A DNA stretch of 9,508 bases. It comes from an uncultured Thiotrichaceae bacterium. Its GTDB lineage: Bacteria > Pseudomonadota > Gammaproteobacteria > Thiotrichales > Thiotrichaceae. This document shows, piece after piece, positions 1 through 6,561 of this stretch (the stretch's first letter is position 1; each line of letters starts with the position of its first letter). Under the pieces are notes generated by a model. It searched no databases, was not told the origin of the DNA, and saw only the letters and a list, made by a program, of their open reading frames with translations. The stretch lies in assembly GCA_902727945.1 (NCBI GenBank), contig CACVAV010000421.1, forward strand, positions 2,678-12,185. The letters are read 5' to 3'. The position numbers and the translations under genes are program-made.

Positions 1-2141
1 CGTTGACTCACCAGCTCCTTAACCGAACGAAGCTCACCATTCAAATGCTGGATATGTAGCGTTAATTCCTGAATTTTTTCATCACGGCGACGGATGTTAG
101 CCTCTTTTGCAGTGATAGTCTGATCACGCTCATGAATCGTCGCATCACGTTGACGCAGCGTTTCATCACGTTGCTTCAACTCAGTTTCGCGCACCGCCAT
201 TTGCTGATCACGGGCAGTAATGTGCTTATCACGCTCAACAACAATCACATCCCGTTTAGCAATGCTTTCATCACGCTCCTGCACGATAGCTTCATGGCGT
301 TGCAGGTCTTTATTACGCTGACTCAGCTGCGCATCGCGCTCGGCAATTTTCTGATCACGCTCGGATACCGTGCCCTCACGCACACCCAGCAATTCATCAC
401 GATCCTGAATGGTCTGATCACGAATCTGCAACTGCACATCACGCTCAGCAATGCTCTGATCACGCATGTGCACATCAAGTTCAACATTACGTAACTGCTC
501 ATCGCGCTGAGTGATTTCTTTATCACGGTCGCTTAAGCGCTGCTCACGGGTATTAAGGTTTTCCAGCAACTTATTGATCTGCGCATCGCGCTCATTCAGA
601 CTGGCATCCCGTACTTTCAGCGTGGCATCACGGATACCTATGTGCTGGTCACGGGTTTTGATACTGGCATCACGAATGCCCAACTCTTCATCGCGCTGAC
701 CAAGGCTTTTGTCACGACTGCCAATCGACTCATCACGCAACTGAACCTGATCACTCAAGTTCAGAATTTGTTTATCCCGGCCCTTGATTTGCGTGTCGCG
801 CTCACTCAGCGTGTCATCACGCCCCTTGAGCTGAGAATCCCGCAACTGGAGCTGCTTATCACGCTCACGTAATTGCAGGTCTTGTGCAGTCACACGCTGA
901 TCACGCTCATGAATCGACTGATCACGCTCCCGTACAGTGACATCACGCTGCTTGATTAGCGCATCCCGTTCCGTAATCTGGCCATCGCGTTCAGCCAGCA
1001 CCTGATCACGGTTATCAATGGATGAGGTAGATTTTTTAATCTGCTCATCACGCAGGGTCAACTGACGATCGCGGGTCGTAATCTGCAGATCACGATCCTG
1101 CAGTAAATCTTCAAGATTCTCCAGCGACTCCAGATACTTGTAACTTTGTTGGTCACGACTCTGAATGGCCTGATCACGCTCAAGAATCAAACGGTCACGT
1201 TCGGCGATACTCGCATCACGATCTTTAAGCTGCTTATCACGTTCGTAAACTGCCAGATCACGCGCTTCTAATTGTTTTTGTTGGGTGACAAGATTTTGAT
1301 CACGCTCAGAAATCAGCCTGCTTTTTTCTTTCAGCAATACTTCGCGGGCATGAATATCAGCATCACGCGCTTTCACGGCACTATTCAACTGCGCCATGTG
1401 CTTTTGTATTTCCTCAACCTTTGAATCACGATCAGCAACATGGCGGTCACGCTCAGCAATATGCTGATCGCGCTTGGCCAATTGGTGATCCCGTTCTTTC
1501 AGCAGCTTTTCCTGCTCCAGCGTTTGGCGGGTACGCTCTTTCAATAGGTGATCACGATCCAGCAGTAACTGATCTTTTTTCTGCAAGGACTCATCACGCC
1601 CTTGTATTTGCTTGTCTTTATTCTGAATAGCCTGATCGATACGCAACAAAGTACGGTCTTTGTCTTCCATCTGGCGGTCACGTTGCTGGATCAGGGTTTC
1701 TTTCTCCTGCAACTGCTTTTCATAAGTCACCAGGCGATTTTCTACCTGCTGAATACGCGCATCTTTTTGATGAGCCACCTCATTATGCTGCCGCATGACA
1801 TCATCTTTTTTACTGACGAACTCAGACTGCTTCAGTAAAATGGTGTCCCGGGCCGCGAGGTCTTTAGCCAGCTTATTCAGCAACTCATCTTTTTCTGCCA
1901 GCTGCTTACCCAGTTTTTCCAGGCGCGCGTCGCGCTCATCAATTCGCGCATCACGAATACGAACGTGGCCATCTTTTTCCAGCAAAGCACCCGAAACCCC
2001 CTTCAGGTGATCATCGCGTTCTGACAGACGCTGCTGCAACGCCTGAAAAATATTTTTAAGCGCCTGCTTATCATTCCCCGTCAGATAAACATTGGAATCC
2101 AGTTTCCTGAACAACTCATTCCGGGTTTCTTCCATGTTCAT
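1..2141 (-). CDS. Giant heptad-repeat (ERDxxI-type) coiled-coil protein, N-terminal part
   Basis: I do not recognise this gene as a named family. The frame opens at ATG 2141 and stays open to the window edge, giving 713 complete codons with the C-terminus missing. AGGA at 2150-2153 sits 8 bases before this ATG, which favours it over the ATG two codons later. Residues 1-38 (MNMEETRNELF...) are a non-repetitive, polar segment without signal peptide or membrane span, so a cytoplasmic start is likely. From Leu39 onward there are 96 unbroken heptads such as IAERDRH, IHERDQR and LSERDTQ. Nothing catalytic is visible in the part present; an enzyme or anchor domain could follow in the missing C-terminus. 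The gene is co-directional with pyrF but separated by 222 bases, so it may have its own promoter, although I found no convincing one. The coding strand is certain; the function is unknown. A scaffold, spacer or polysaccharide-length ruler is inference only. Confidence 0.88.
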   Translation of the reverse strand, partial: MNMEETRNELFRKLDSNVYLTGNDKQALKNIFQALQQRLSERDDHLKGVSGALLEKDGHVRIRDARIDERDARLEKLGKQLAEKDELLNKLAKDLAARDTILLKQSEFVSKKDDVMRQHNEVAHQKDARIQQVENRLVTYEKQLQEKETLIQQRDRQMEDKDRTLLRIDQAIQNKDKQIQGRDESLQKKDQLLLDRDHLLKERTRQTLEQEKLLKERDHQLAKRDQHIAERDRHVADRDSKVEEIQKHMAQLNSAVKARDADIHAREVLLKEKSRLISERDQNLVTQQKQLEARDLAVYERDKQLKDRDASIAERDRLILERDQAIQSRDQQSYKYLESLENLEDLLQDRDLQITTRDRQLTLRDEQIKKSTSSIDNRDQVLAERDGQITERDALIKQRDVTVRERDQSIHERDQRVTAQDLQLRERDKQLQLRDSQLKGRDDTLSERDTQIKGRDKQILNLSDQVQLRDESIGSRDKSLGQRDEELGIRDASIKTRDQHIGIRDATLKVRDASLNERDAQINKLLENLNTREQRLSDRDKEITQRDEQLRNVELDVHMRDQSIAERDVQLQIRDQTIQDRDELLGVREGTVSERDQKIAERDAQLSQRNKDLQRHEAIVQERDESIAKRDVIVVERDKHITARDQQMAVRETELKQRDETLRQRDATIHERDQTITAKEANIRRRDEKIQELTLHIQHLNGELRSVKELVSQ
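12..2027 (-). repeat. 96 consecutive 21-bp (7-residue) coding units in one register
   Basis: Read on the minus strand, residues 39-710 split into 96 seven-residue units with no insertion or deletion. Position 1 is Leu, Ile, Val or Met in nearly every unit; the exceptions I see are Ala in unit 13, Thr in 25 and Ser in 43. By hand count positions 4-5 are Arg-Asp in 57 units and Lys-Asp in 7 more. The first quarter and the last three units resemble an ordinary coiled coil, with a hydrophobic residue at position 4 as well (LEKLGKQ, LNKLAKD, IQELTLH). The middle is almost pure xxxRDxx. Arg and Asp codons vary between CGT, CGC and CGG and between GAT and GAC, and neighbouring units differ, so this is a diverged protein repeat and not a fresh tandem duplication. 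The weakest spots are units 43-44 (SYKYLES LENLEDL) and unit 48 (IKKSTSS). Confidence 0.93.
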
Positions 2142-2163
2142 AAATGCCGTCCTATAATATGAC

Positions 2164-2184
2164 AAGGCTTAACTGAGCAGCCTT
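2164..2184. repeat. Short inverted repeat before the heptad gene
   Basis: AAGGCT (2164-2169) and AGCCTT (2179-2184) are perfect 6-base complements around a 9-base loop, 23-43 bases upstream of the heptad-protein start. On the plus strand the hairpin is followed by further T residues, which looks like a weak intrinsic terminator, but no plus-strand gene ends here. On the minus strand it would fold in the mRNA leader. Any function is unproven. Confidence 0.35.
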
Positions 2185-2219
2185 TTTAACTAAATTCCGC
2201 ACGGGAATAGTTGAATTCT

Positions 2220-2258
2220 GGCACAGAAATTAAATTTCTGCCAAGTTTCTGCCGTGCC
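2220..2258. promoter_or_regulatory. Operator-like compound inverted and direct repeat
   Basis: A perfect 8-1-8 palindrome, CAGAAATT-A-AATTTCTG, occupies 2224-2240. On the minus strand GGCAGAAA occurs twice with an 11-base offset (complement at 2235-2242 and 2246-2253), close to one helical turn. Outer arms GGCAC (2220-2224) and GTGCC (2254-2258) pair as well. The element lies about 80-115 bases upstream of the heptad gene. Stacked, helically phased half-sites of this kind fit a protein-binding operator, but I recognise no specific regulator. A stem-loop in a leader RNA or a decayed element is also possible. Confidence 0.4.
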
Positions 2259-2345
2259 CAACCCCAACAGCACGATTTTCCGTGCGTTTTAGCCGCTTGT
2301 GTCTGAACAATCCGCTAACCACCATGAAAAGAATTCACCCTCAAG

Positions 2346-2368
2346 TGTGAAAGCCGATGACTTTCACA
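2346..2368 (-). other. Inverted repeat overlapping the pyrF stop codon
   Basis: TGTGAAAG (2346-2353) and CTTTCACA (2361-2368) are perfect 8-base complements around a 7-base loop, and the right arm includes the pyrF TGA stop. On the minus strand the stem is not followed by a T-run (CTTGAGGG comes next). It is therefore at best a weak terminator or an mRNA 3'-end stabilising hairpin. The 13-base gap between TGTGA and TCACA rules out a standard CRP site, which needs 6. Confidence 0.4.
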
Positions 2369-3056
2369 GTAAAGCCTGATTAATTTGTGCAATAACAGCT
2401 AACGGATCGTCTGACTGCGTGACGGGCCTGCCCACCACTACATAATCCACACCCACAGCGTTAGCCGCTTCCGGCGTCATGACTCTTGATTGATCACCCT
2501 GTTGACTACCTTCAGGGCGAATACCCGGTGTAACCAGCAGAAAGTCATTACCCAGTGTCTCGCGTAACATGCGGGCTTCCTGCGCAGAACAGACCACACC
2601 ATCCAACCCTGACTCACGGGTGAGTTTTGCCAAATGTTTCACCTGATCGTCCGGGCTATCAGCCATCACACCAGTTTGATGTAACTGCTCAGCATCCATT
2701 GACGTCAGCACCGTTACCGCGATCAGGTACGGTGGATTCTCAAGACCACTCAGTGATTCACGGGCAAAACGCATCATCTTATCACCACCGGCAGCATGCA
2801 CATTGATCATCCACACCCCCAGTTTTGCAGCAGCACGACAAGCACCGGCAACCGTATTCGGTATATCATGGAATTTCAGATCCAGAAACACATCAAACCC
2901 CAGATCCACCAGTGACCTGACAAAATCCGGCCCACCCGCAACAAACAGTTCAAAGCCTACTTTCAACTTACAATCAGCAGGCGACAACAACGCCACAAAG
3001 CTGAGTGCCCGTTCAGTATCAGGAAAATCAAGCGCGACAATCAGTCTGCTGGACAT
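2364..3056 (-). CDS. pyrF: Orotidine 5'-phosphate decarboxylase
   Basis: This cytosolic enzyme decarboxylates orotidine 5'-monophosphate to UMP, the last step of de novo pyrimidine synthesis. The 230-residue protein has the usual length and a TIM-barrel pattern. Asp10 and Lys32 (KVGFELF) come before the family signature DLKFHDIPNTV, which supplies the catalytic Asp59, Lys61 and Asp64 cluster. The phosphate-binding C-terminal motifs TPGIRP, GDQ and VVGRPV follow. The start ATG at 3056 is set by GAGGTGA directly upstream, which overlaps the TGA stop of lapB; only 8 bases separate the two genes. Translational coupling with lapB is therefore likely, and the lapB-pyrF order matches E. coli. A hairpin overlaps the stop codon, and beyond it the long heptad gene follows on the same strand. 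The identification is secure. Confidence 0.97.
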   Translation of the reverse strand: MSSRLIVALDFPDTERALSFVALLSPADCKLKVGFELFVAGGPDFVRSLVDLGFDVFLDLKFHDIPNTVAGACRAAAKLGVWMINVHAAGGDKMMRFARESLSGLENPPYLIAVTVLTSMDAEQLHQTGVMADSPDDQVKHLAKLTRESGLDGVVCSAQEARMLRETLGNDFLLVTPGIRPEGSQQGDQSRVMTPEAANAVGVDYVVVGRPVTQSDDPLAVIAQINQALL

Positions 3057-3064
3057 AGTTCACC

Positions 3065-4243
3065 TCATGTATTCTGGATTGTGTCCCAATGATGGCATGC
3101 AGGGCAACGCCACAGGTAATCGTTCATTTTATAACCACACTGCACACATTGAAAGTGCGCATCACCTTTAGATAAGCGCTCCAGGGCTGCTTGTATTGTA
3201 GGTAATATCCGGGCATCTGTAGCACTATTTTCTGTCGCGTCAGTAGTGACAAGACTCTGGTCAGCCAGAATAGCGACGGAACGGGTAATGGTCTGCAGTG
3301 ATAACGGATCATTCCTGAGGTGAGACTCAATTAATGCACAAACAGCCTGCTCATTACCGGTACTGCATGCAATGCTGAGTAAGGCCGGAAACAACCGCAC
3401 ATTATTACTCTCCAGATATTCATCGTGCACAAATTGATACAACTGCTTCAATTCAGCATCAGCGGTGAATACCTTTAGTAACTCATCAATCAACATACCC
3501 AATAAACGCTGATCTTTTTTAATCGCCTGCTGATAAAAGCTTAATGCCTGTTTCCGGTCATTGCGTGCCAACGCCAGCCGGGCCTGTAAAACTTTGACTC
3601 TTGCTGACTCCGGATATGCAGCCAGCGCACTCTTCAGACTTTCATCAGCCTGATACAACTCACTACCCCGCAAATGCTCTTCAGCCTGCTCACAATAATA
3701 GTGTGCAATGAAACGGTTTTTATCATTCGGGAACGATGTGGCGCGCTGGCTTAGTGCAATCGCTTTATCCCAATCCTGCAACTGCTCATAGATGTGCCGA
3801 AGCGGGTCAGACACACCGGCATTATCAGGGTATTTATCGATCACCTCACGAAAGACACTTTCGGCACGATCCAGCAAACCGGCAGCAAAAAAATCCTCGC
3901 CCAACGCCAGCATAGCGGCTTGACGTTGCTCACGGCTCAGATCGGGTCTGGCCACCAGGTGTTGGTGTACACGCAAGGCACGGTTCACTTCACCACGGTT
4001 ACGGAACATATTACCTAAAGAAAGGAACGTATCGGCTATCTGTGCGTCTATGGCCGGTGATTCAAGAAATATATCCAAAGCCTTATCAGGCTCTTCATTC
4101 AGTAAAAAATTAATACCGCGCACAAAGTGAGGTGATGCAGCTGAATCGGTGCGCGGTATCTGGTCTTTTTTCTGTTTTTTCCGGGCAGCCTTCCAACCCG
4201 AATAAAATGCCAGTGGTAAGAGTAAAAAGAGAATTTCCTGCAT
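3065..4243 (-). CDS. lapB: Lipopolysaccharide assembly protein B (TPR protein, YciM)
   Basis: LapB is an inner-membrane protein facing the cytoplasm. In E. coli it works with the FtsH protease to control LpxC turnover and so sets the rate of LPS synthesis. The 392-residue product matches family length and layout. A single N-terminal membrane segment covers about residues 3-18 (ILFLLLPLAFYSGW), followed by a basic stretch (KAARKKQKK). Helical TPR repeats with the typical RGEVNRALRVHQ and GLLDRAESVF patterns follow. A C-terminal rubredoxin-like metal knuckle has Cys366, Cys369, Cys380 and Cys383 (CVQCGYKM, CPACHHW). It starts 23 bases after the ihfB stop with only a weak ribosome-binding site, and ends 8 bases before pyrF. 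lapA, which directly precedes lapB in E. coli, is not present here. Confidence 0.95.
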   Translation of the reverse strand: MQEILFLLLPLAFYSGWKAARKKQKKDQIPRTDSAASPHFVRGINFLLNEEPDKALDIFLESPAIDAQIADTFLSLGNMFRNRGEVNRALRVHQHLVARPDLSREQRQAAMLALGEDFFAAGLLDRAESVFREVIDKYPDNAGVSDPLRHIYEQLQDWDKAIALSQRATSFPNDKNRFIAHYYCEQAEEHLRGSELYQADESLKSALAAYPESARVKVLQARLALARNDRKQALSFYQQAIKKDQRLLGMLIDELLKVFTADAELKQLYQFVHDEYLESNNVRLFPALLSIACSTGNEQAVCALIESHLRNDPLSLQTITRSVAILADQSLVTTDATENSATDARILPTIQAALERLSKGDAHFQCVQCGYKMNDYLWRCPACHHWDTIQNT

Positions 4244-4266
4244 AATGGCATTTTATCTGTGTGGGG

Positions 4267-4572
4267 TTAATCCTGAATCGCGTATTGTTCACGTGATGCA
4301 TTAACACGTTCGCGTAACTCTTTTCCCGGCTTGAAATGAGGCACAAATTTAGGGGGTAAGTTTACCTGATCGCCGGTTTTCGGGTTACGGCCTTTTCTGG
4401 CCGTACGATGATGCAGTGAAAAACTACCAAAACCCCTTACTTCAATCCTGCCACCGCCGGATAAAACGCCGCTCATATTTTCAAGCAACATTTTTACTGA
4501 TAATTCAACATCCTTACTACTCAGGTGACTTTGTTTTCGTGTCAAAATATCAATAATTTCAGATTTAGTCAT
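4267..4572 (-). CDS. ihfB: Integration host factor subunit beta
   Basis: IHF-beta pairs with IHF-alpha (ihfA, not in this window) to form the heterodimer that bends DNA sharply in replication, recombination and transcription. The 101-residue protein opens with MTKSEIIDIL, contains RIEVRGFGSFSLHHR and then the DNA-intercalating arm GRNPKTG with Pro64. It closes with FVPHFKPGKELRERV, all typical of the beta subunit rather than HU. The C-terminal tail (NASREQYAIQD) is a few residues longer than in E. coli. AGGAG at 4583-4587 lies 10 bases before the ATG. It is separated from rpsA by a strong terminator, so transcription probably starts in the 4573-4680 gap, but I see no well-spaced promoter there. 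lapB and pyrF follow closely downstream. Confidence 0.96.
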   Translation of the reverse strand: MTKSEIIDILTRKQSHLSSKDVELSVKMLLENMSGVLSGGGRIEVRGFGSFSLHHRTARKGRNPKTGDQVNLPPKFVPHFKPGKELRERVNASREQYAIQD

Positions 4573-4680
4573 CCGTTATACACTCCTGTAAACGTCAAAA
4601 AAAACTTTCATAAATACGCAGGCAAAATTTGCTGGGTGCACTTGCATGCTGCTTACTATTGGATGTAAAAAATACTCATG

Positions 4681-4714
4681 AAAAAGCGGATAAAATACCT
4701 GATCTTATCCGCTT
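4681..4714 (-). terminator. Rho-independent terminator of rpsA
   Basis: On the minus strand AAGCGGATAA and TTATCCGCTT form a perfect 10-bp stem (4684-4693 with 4705-4714) around an 11-base loop, ending in a TTTTT run before a C. It lies about 60 bases after the rpsA stop and before ihfB. A smaller 5-bp inverted repeat, AGCCA/TGGCT (4724-4737), sits between the stop and this terminator. Confidence 0.85.
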
Positions 4715-4772
4715 CGGAGAACAAGCCATCCTTGGCTATTTTATCCTTTTAAGAAAAATGAATTAAGTGGAA

Positions 4773-6440
4773 TTACTCACTCATTTGCTCTTTAAAGATG
4801 TCTCCCAGAGAAGTAGAAGCACCACCGGAATTACTGCTGTATTCCTTCATTACACGTGCATCATCTTCATTTTCTTTAGCCTTGATTGACAGGTTAATTG
4901 CACGGGTCTTACGGTCAACACCCATGAATTTAGCATCAATCTTATCGCCTTCTTTCAGCTGAGTACGGGCATCTTCTACACGCTCACGAGACAGCTCGGA
5001 TGCACGTAAAATACCTTCAATGCCTTCACCCAGGTCAATTCGGGCTGACTTAGCCGTTACTTCAACCACCGTGCCTTCTACCACACTGCCTTTGCTGTGT
5101 GCCGCTACGAAGTTGGAGAACGGGTCTTGTTCCAGCTGTTTGATACCCAAAGAAATACGCTCACGATCAGGGTCAACCGCCAATACAACGGCTTCAACCT
5201 CATCACCTTTCTTAAAGTTGCGTACGGCTTCTTCGCCCGGTGCATTCCAGGAAATATCAGACAGATGAACCAGACCATCAATACCACCGTCAAGACCGAT
5301 AAAGATACCGAAATCAGTAATAGACTTGATTTTGCCGGATACTTTGTCGTTCTTGTTGTGACCGCCTGCGAACTCATCCCAAGGATTAGCCTGACACTGT
5401 TTCATACCCAAAGAGATACGACGACGATCAGCATCAATATCCAGAATCATGACTTCAACTTCATCACCTAAAGTCACCACTTTTGCCGGATTAACGTTCT
5501 TGTTAGTCCAGTCCATCTCAGATACGTGTACCAAACCTTCTACGCCATCTTCGATTTCCACGAAACAACCGTAGTCAGTCAGGTTGCTCACCTTACCGAA
5601 CAGACGGGTTTCACGTGGGTAACGACGTACCAGATCCTGCCATGGATCTTCACCCAATTGCTTCAGACCCAGTGATACACGGTTTTTATCCTTGTCGAAT
5701 TTCAGAACCTTAACGTCGATTTCGTCACCGATATTAACGACTTCTGAAGGATGCTTAACACGCTTCCAGGCCATATCAGTGATGTGCAACAAACCATCAA
5801 TACCACCCAGATCCAGGAACGCACCATAATCAGTCAGGTTCTTAACAACACCCTTAACTGTCTGGCCTTCCTGAAGGTTGTCAAGCAGTGCTTCACGCTC
5901 AGCGCTATACTCTTCTTCAACCACCGCACGGCGGGAAACAACAACGTTGTTACGTTTCTGGTCAAGCTTGATCAGTTTGAATTCCAGCTCTTTGCCTTCT
6001 AAATAAGCTGTATCACGTACCGGACGCACATCAACTAAAGAACCTGGCAGGAACGCACGAATGTCGCTCAGCTCAACGGTGAAACCACCTTTAACTTTAC
6101 CAGTGATAATACCAGTAACGATTTCGTCATTATTGAAGGCTTCATCCAGTACTTCCCATGCACGCATGCGACGCGCTTTTTCGCGGGAAAGACGGGTCTC
6201 ACCAAAACCATCTTCAACGGTATCCAGAGCTACTTCGACCAAATCACCGATCTGTACTGTGATTTCGCCTTTTTCGTTTTTGAACTGTTCTGCCGGAATG
6301 ACACCCTCTGATTTCAAGCCTGCGCTGACGATAACAAAGTCAGAGCGAACATCAATAACGGATGCATTAACCAGTGAACCTGGCTTCATTTGAGTATAGG
6401 AAAGACTCTCTTCAAACAGTTCTGCAAAACTTTCGGACAT
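4773..6440 (-). CDS. rpsA: 30S ribosomal protein S1
   Basis: S1 is the large RNA-binding ribosomal protein that captures mRNA leaders on the 30S subunit during initiation. The product has 555 residues (E. coli 557) and begins MSESFAELFEESL. Six S1/OB-fold domains are visible, at about residues 20-87, 105-170, 190-260, 275-346, 362-433 and 449-520. The best conserved carry NLTDYGAFLDL, NLTDYGCFVEI and SITDFGIFIGL, followed by GLLHITDM, GLVHVSEM and GLVHLSDI. The short C-terminal tail (TSLGDIFKEQMSE) is distinct. The start ATG at 6440 is preceded by only a weak AGGT (6451-6454), as expected for rpsA, whose translation depends on leader structure. Hairpins with GGA in the loop lie just upstream. 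cmk precedes it, and a strong terminator follows. Confidence 0.98.
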   Translation of the reverse strand: MSESFAELFEESLSYTQMKPGSLVNASVIDVRSDFVIVSAGLKSEGVIPAEQFKNEKGEITVQIGDLVEVALDTVEDGFGETRLSREKARRMRAWEVLDEAFNNDEIVTGIITGKVKGGFTVELSDIRAFLPGSLVDVRPVRDTAYLEGKELEFKLIKLDQKRNNVVVSRRAVVEEEYSAEREALLDNLQEGQTVKGVVKNLTDYGAFLDLGGIDGLLHITDMAWKRVKHPSEVVNIGDEIDVKVLKFDKDKNRVSLGLKQLGEDPWQDLVRRYPRETRLFGKVSNLTDYGCFVEIEDGVEGLVHVSEMDWTNKNVNPAKVVTLGDEVEVMILDIDADRRRISLGMKQCQANPWDEFAGGHNKNDKVSGKIKSITDFGIFIGLDGGIDGLVHLSDISWNAPGEEAVRNFKKGDEVEAVVLAVDPDRERISLGIKQLEQDPFSNFVAAHSKGSVVEGTVVEVTAKSARIDLGEGIEGILRASELSRERVEDARTQLKEGDKIDAKFMGVDRKTRAINLSIKAKENEDDARVMKEYSSNSGGASTSLGDIFKEQMSE

Positions 6441-6472
6441 GAATAAAATTACCTGTAGATAAACTAATGATC

Positions 6473-6494
6473 GTCAATTACATCCGGTAATGAC
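6473..6494 (-). promoter_or_regulatory. Putative rpsA leader hairpin with GGA loop
   Basis: On the minus strand GTCATTAC and GTAATTGAC pair with a single bulged T around the loop CGGAT, 33-54 bases upstream of the rpsA start. Gammaproteobacterial rpsA mRNAs are known to carry leader hairpins with GGA in apical loops, separated by AU-rich stretches, which allow efficient initiation and autogenous repression by S1. The sequence here fits that pattern. The fold is by eye only. Confidence 0.5.
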
Positions 6495-6498
6495 GGGC

Positions 6499-6534
6499 AA
6501 AAAATAAAAAGCCCGGACAATCCATGTCTGGGCT
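6499..6534 (-). terminator. Intrinsic terminator after cmk, possibly also an rpsA leader hairpin
   Basis: On the minus strand AGCCCAGAC and GTCCGGGCT (complements at 6526-6534 and 6510-6518) form a 9-bp stem with one A-C mismatch. The 7-base loop is ATGGATT, followed by TTTTTATTTTTT. It lies 27 bases after the cmk stop. The loop contains GGA and the tract after it is AU-rich, so if rpsA transcripts start further upstream it could also act as the first hairpin of the rpsA leader. Confidence 0.75.
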
Positions 6535-6561
6535 TATAACGTTCGTTTTCGCGCGTGAAAC

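Noticed and set aside
132..872. Plus-strand open frames of 62-120 codons with recurring Phe-Ile-Thr-Leu
   Set aside because: They are the antisense image of the 21-bp repeat in the minus-strand heptad gene; there is no ribosome-binding site or independent protein pattern.
1..2141. CRISPR array or satellite DNA, because TGATCACGCT-like words recur
   Set aside because: The period is exactly 21 bp with no conserved repeat plus unique spacer structure, and the frame is open and coding throughout.
2220..2260. Sigma-54 promoter in the gap before the heptad gene (GGGCACGG...)
   Set aside because: The GG and GC elements do not line up with the required 10-base spacing.
2346..2368. CRP site (TGTGA ... 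TCACA) at the pyrF stop
   Set aside because: The half-sites are 13 bases apart instead of 6; better explained as a hairpin.
3124..3330. Small minus-strand ORF inside lapB
   Set aside because: It lies in another frame of a well-supported gene and has no family pattern.
4557..4610. TTGACG ... TATAAC as an ihfB promoter
   Set aside because: The spacing between the two hexamers is only 12 bases, too short for sigma-70.
5097..5471. Plus-strand 124-codon frame inside rpsA
   Set aside because: It is antisense to the S1 domains, whose identity is certain; a codon-bias shadow.
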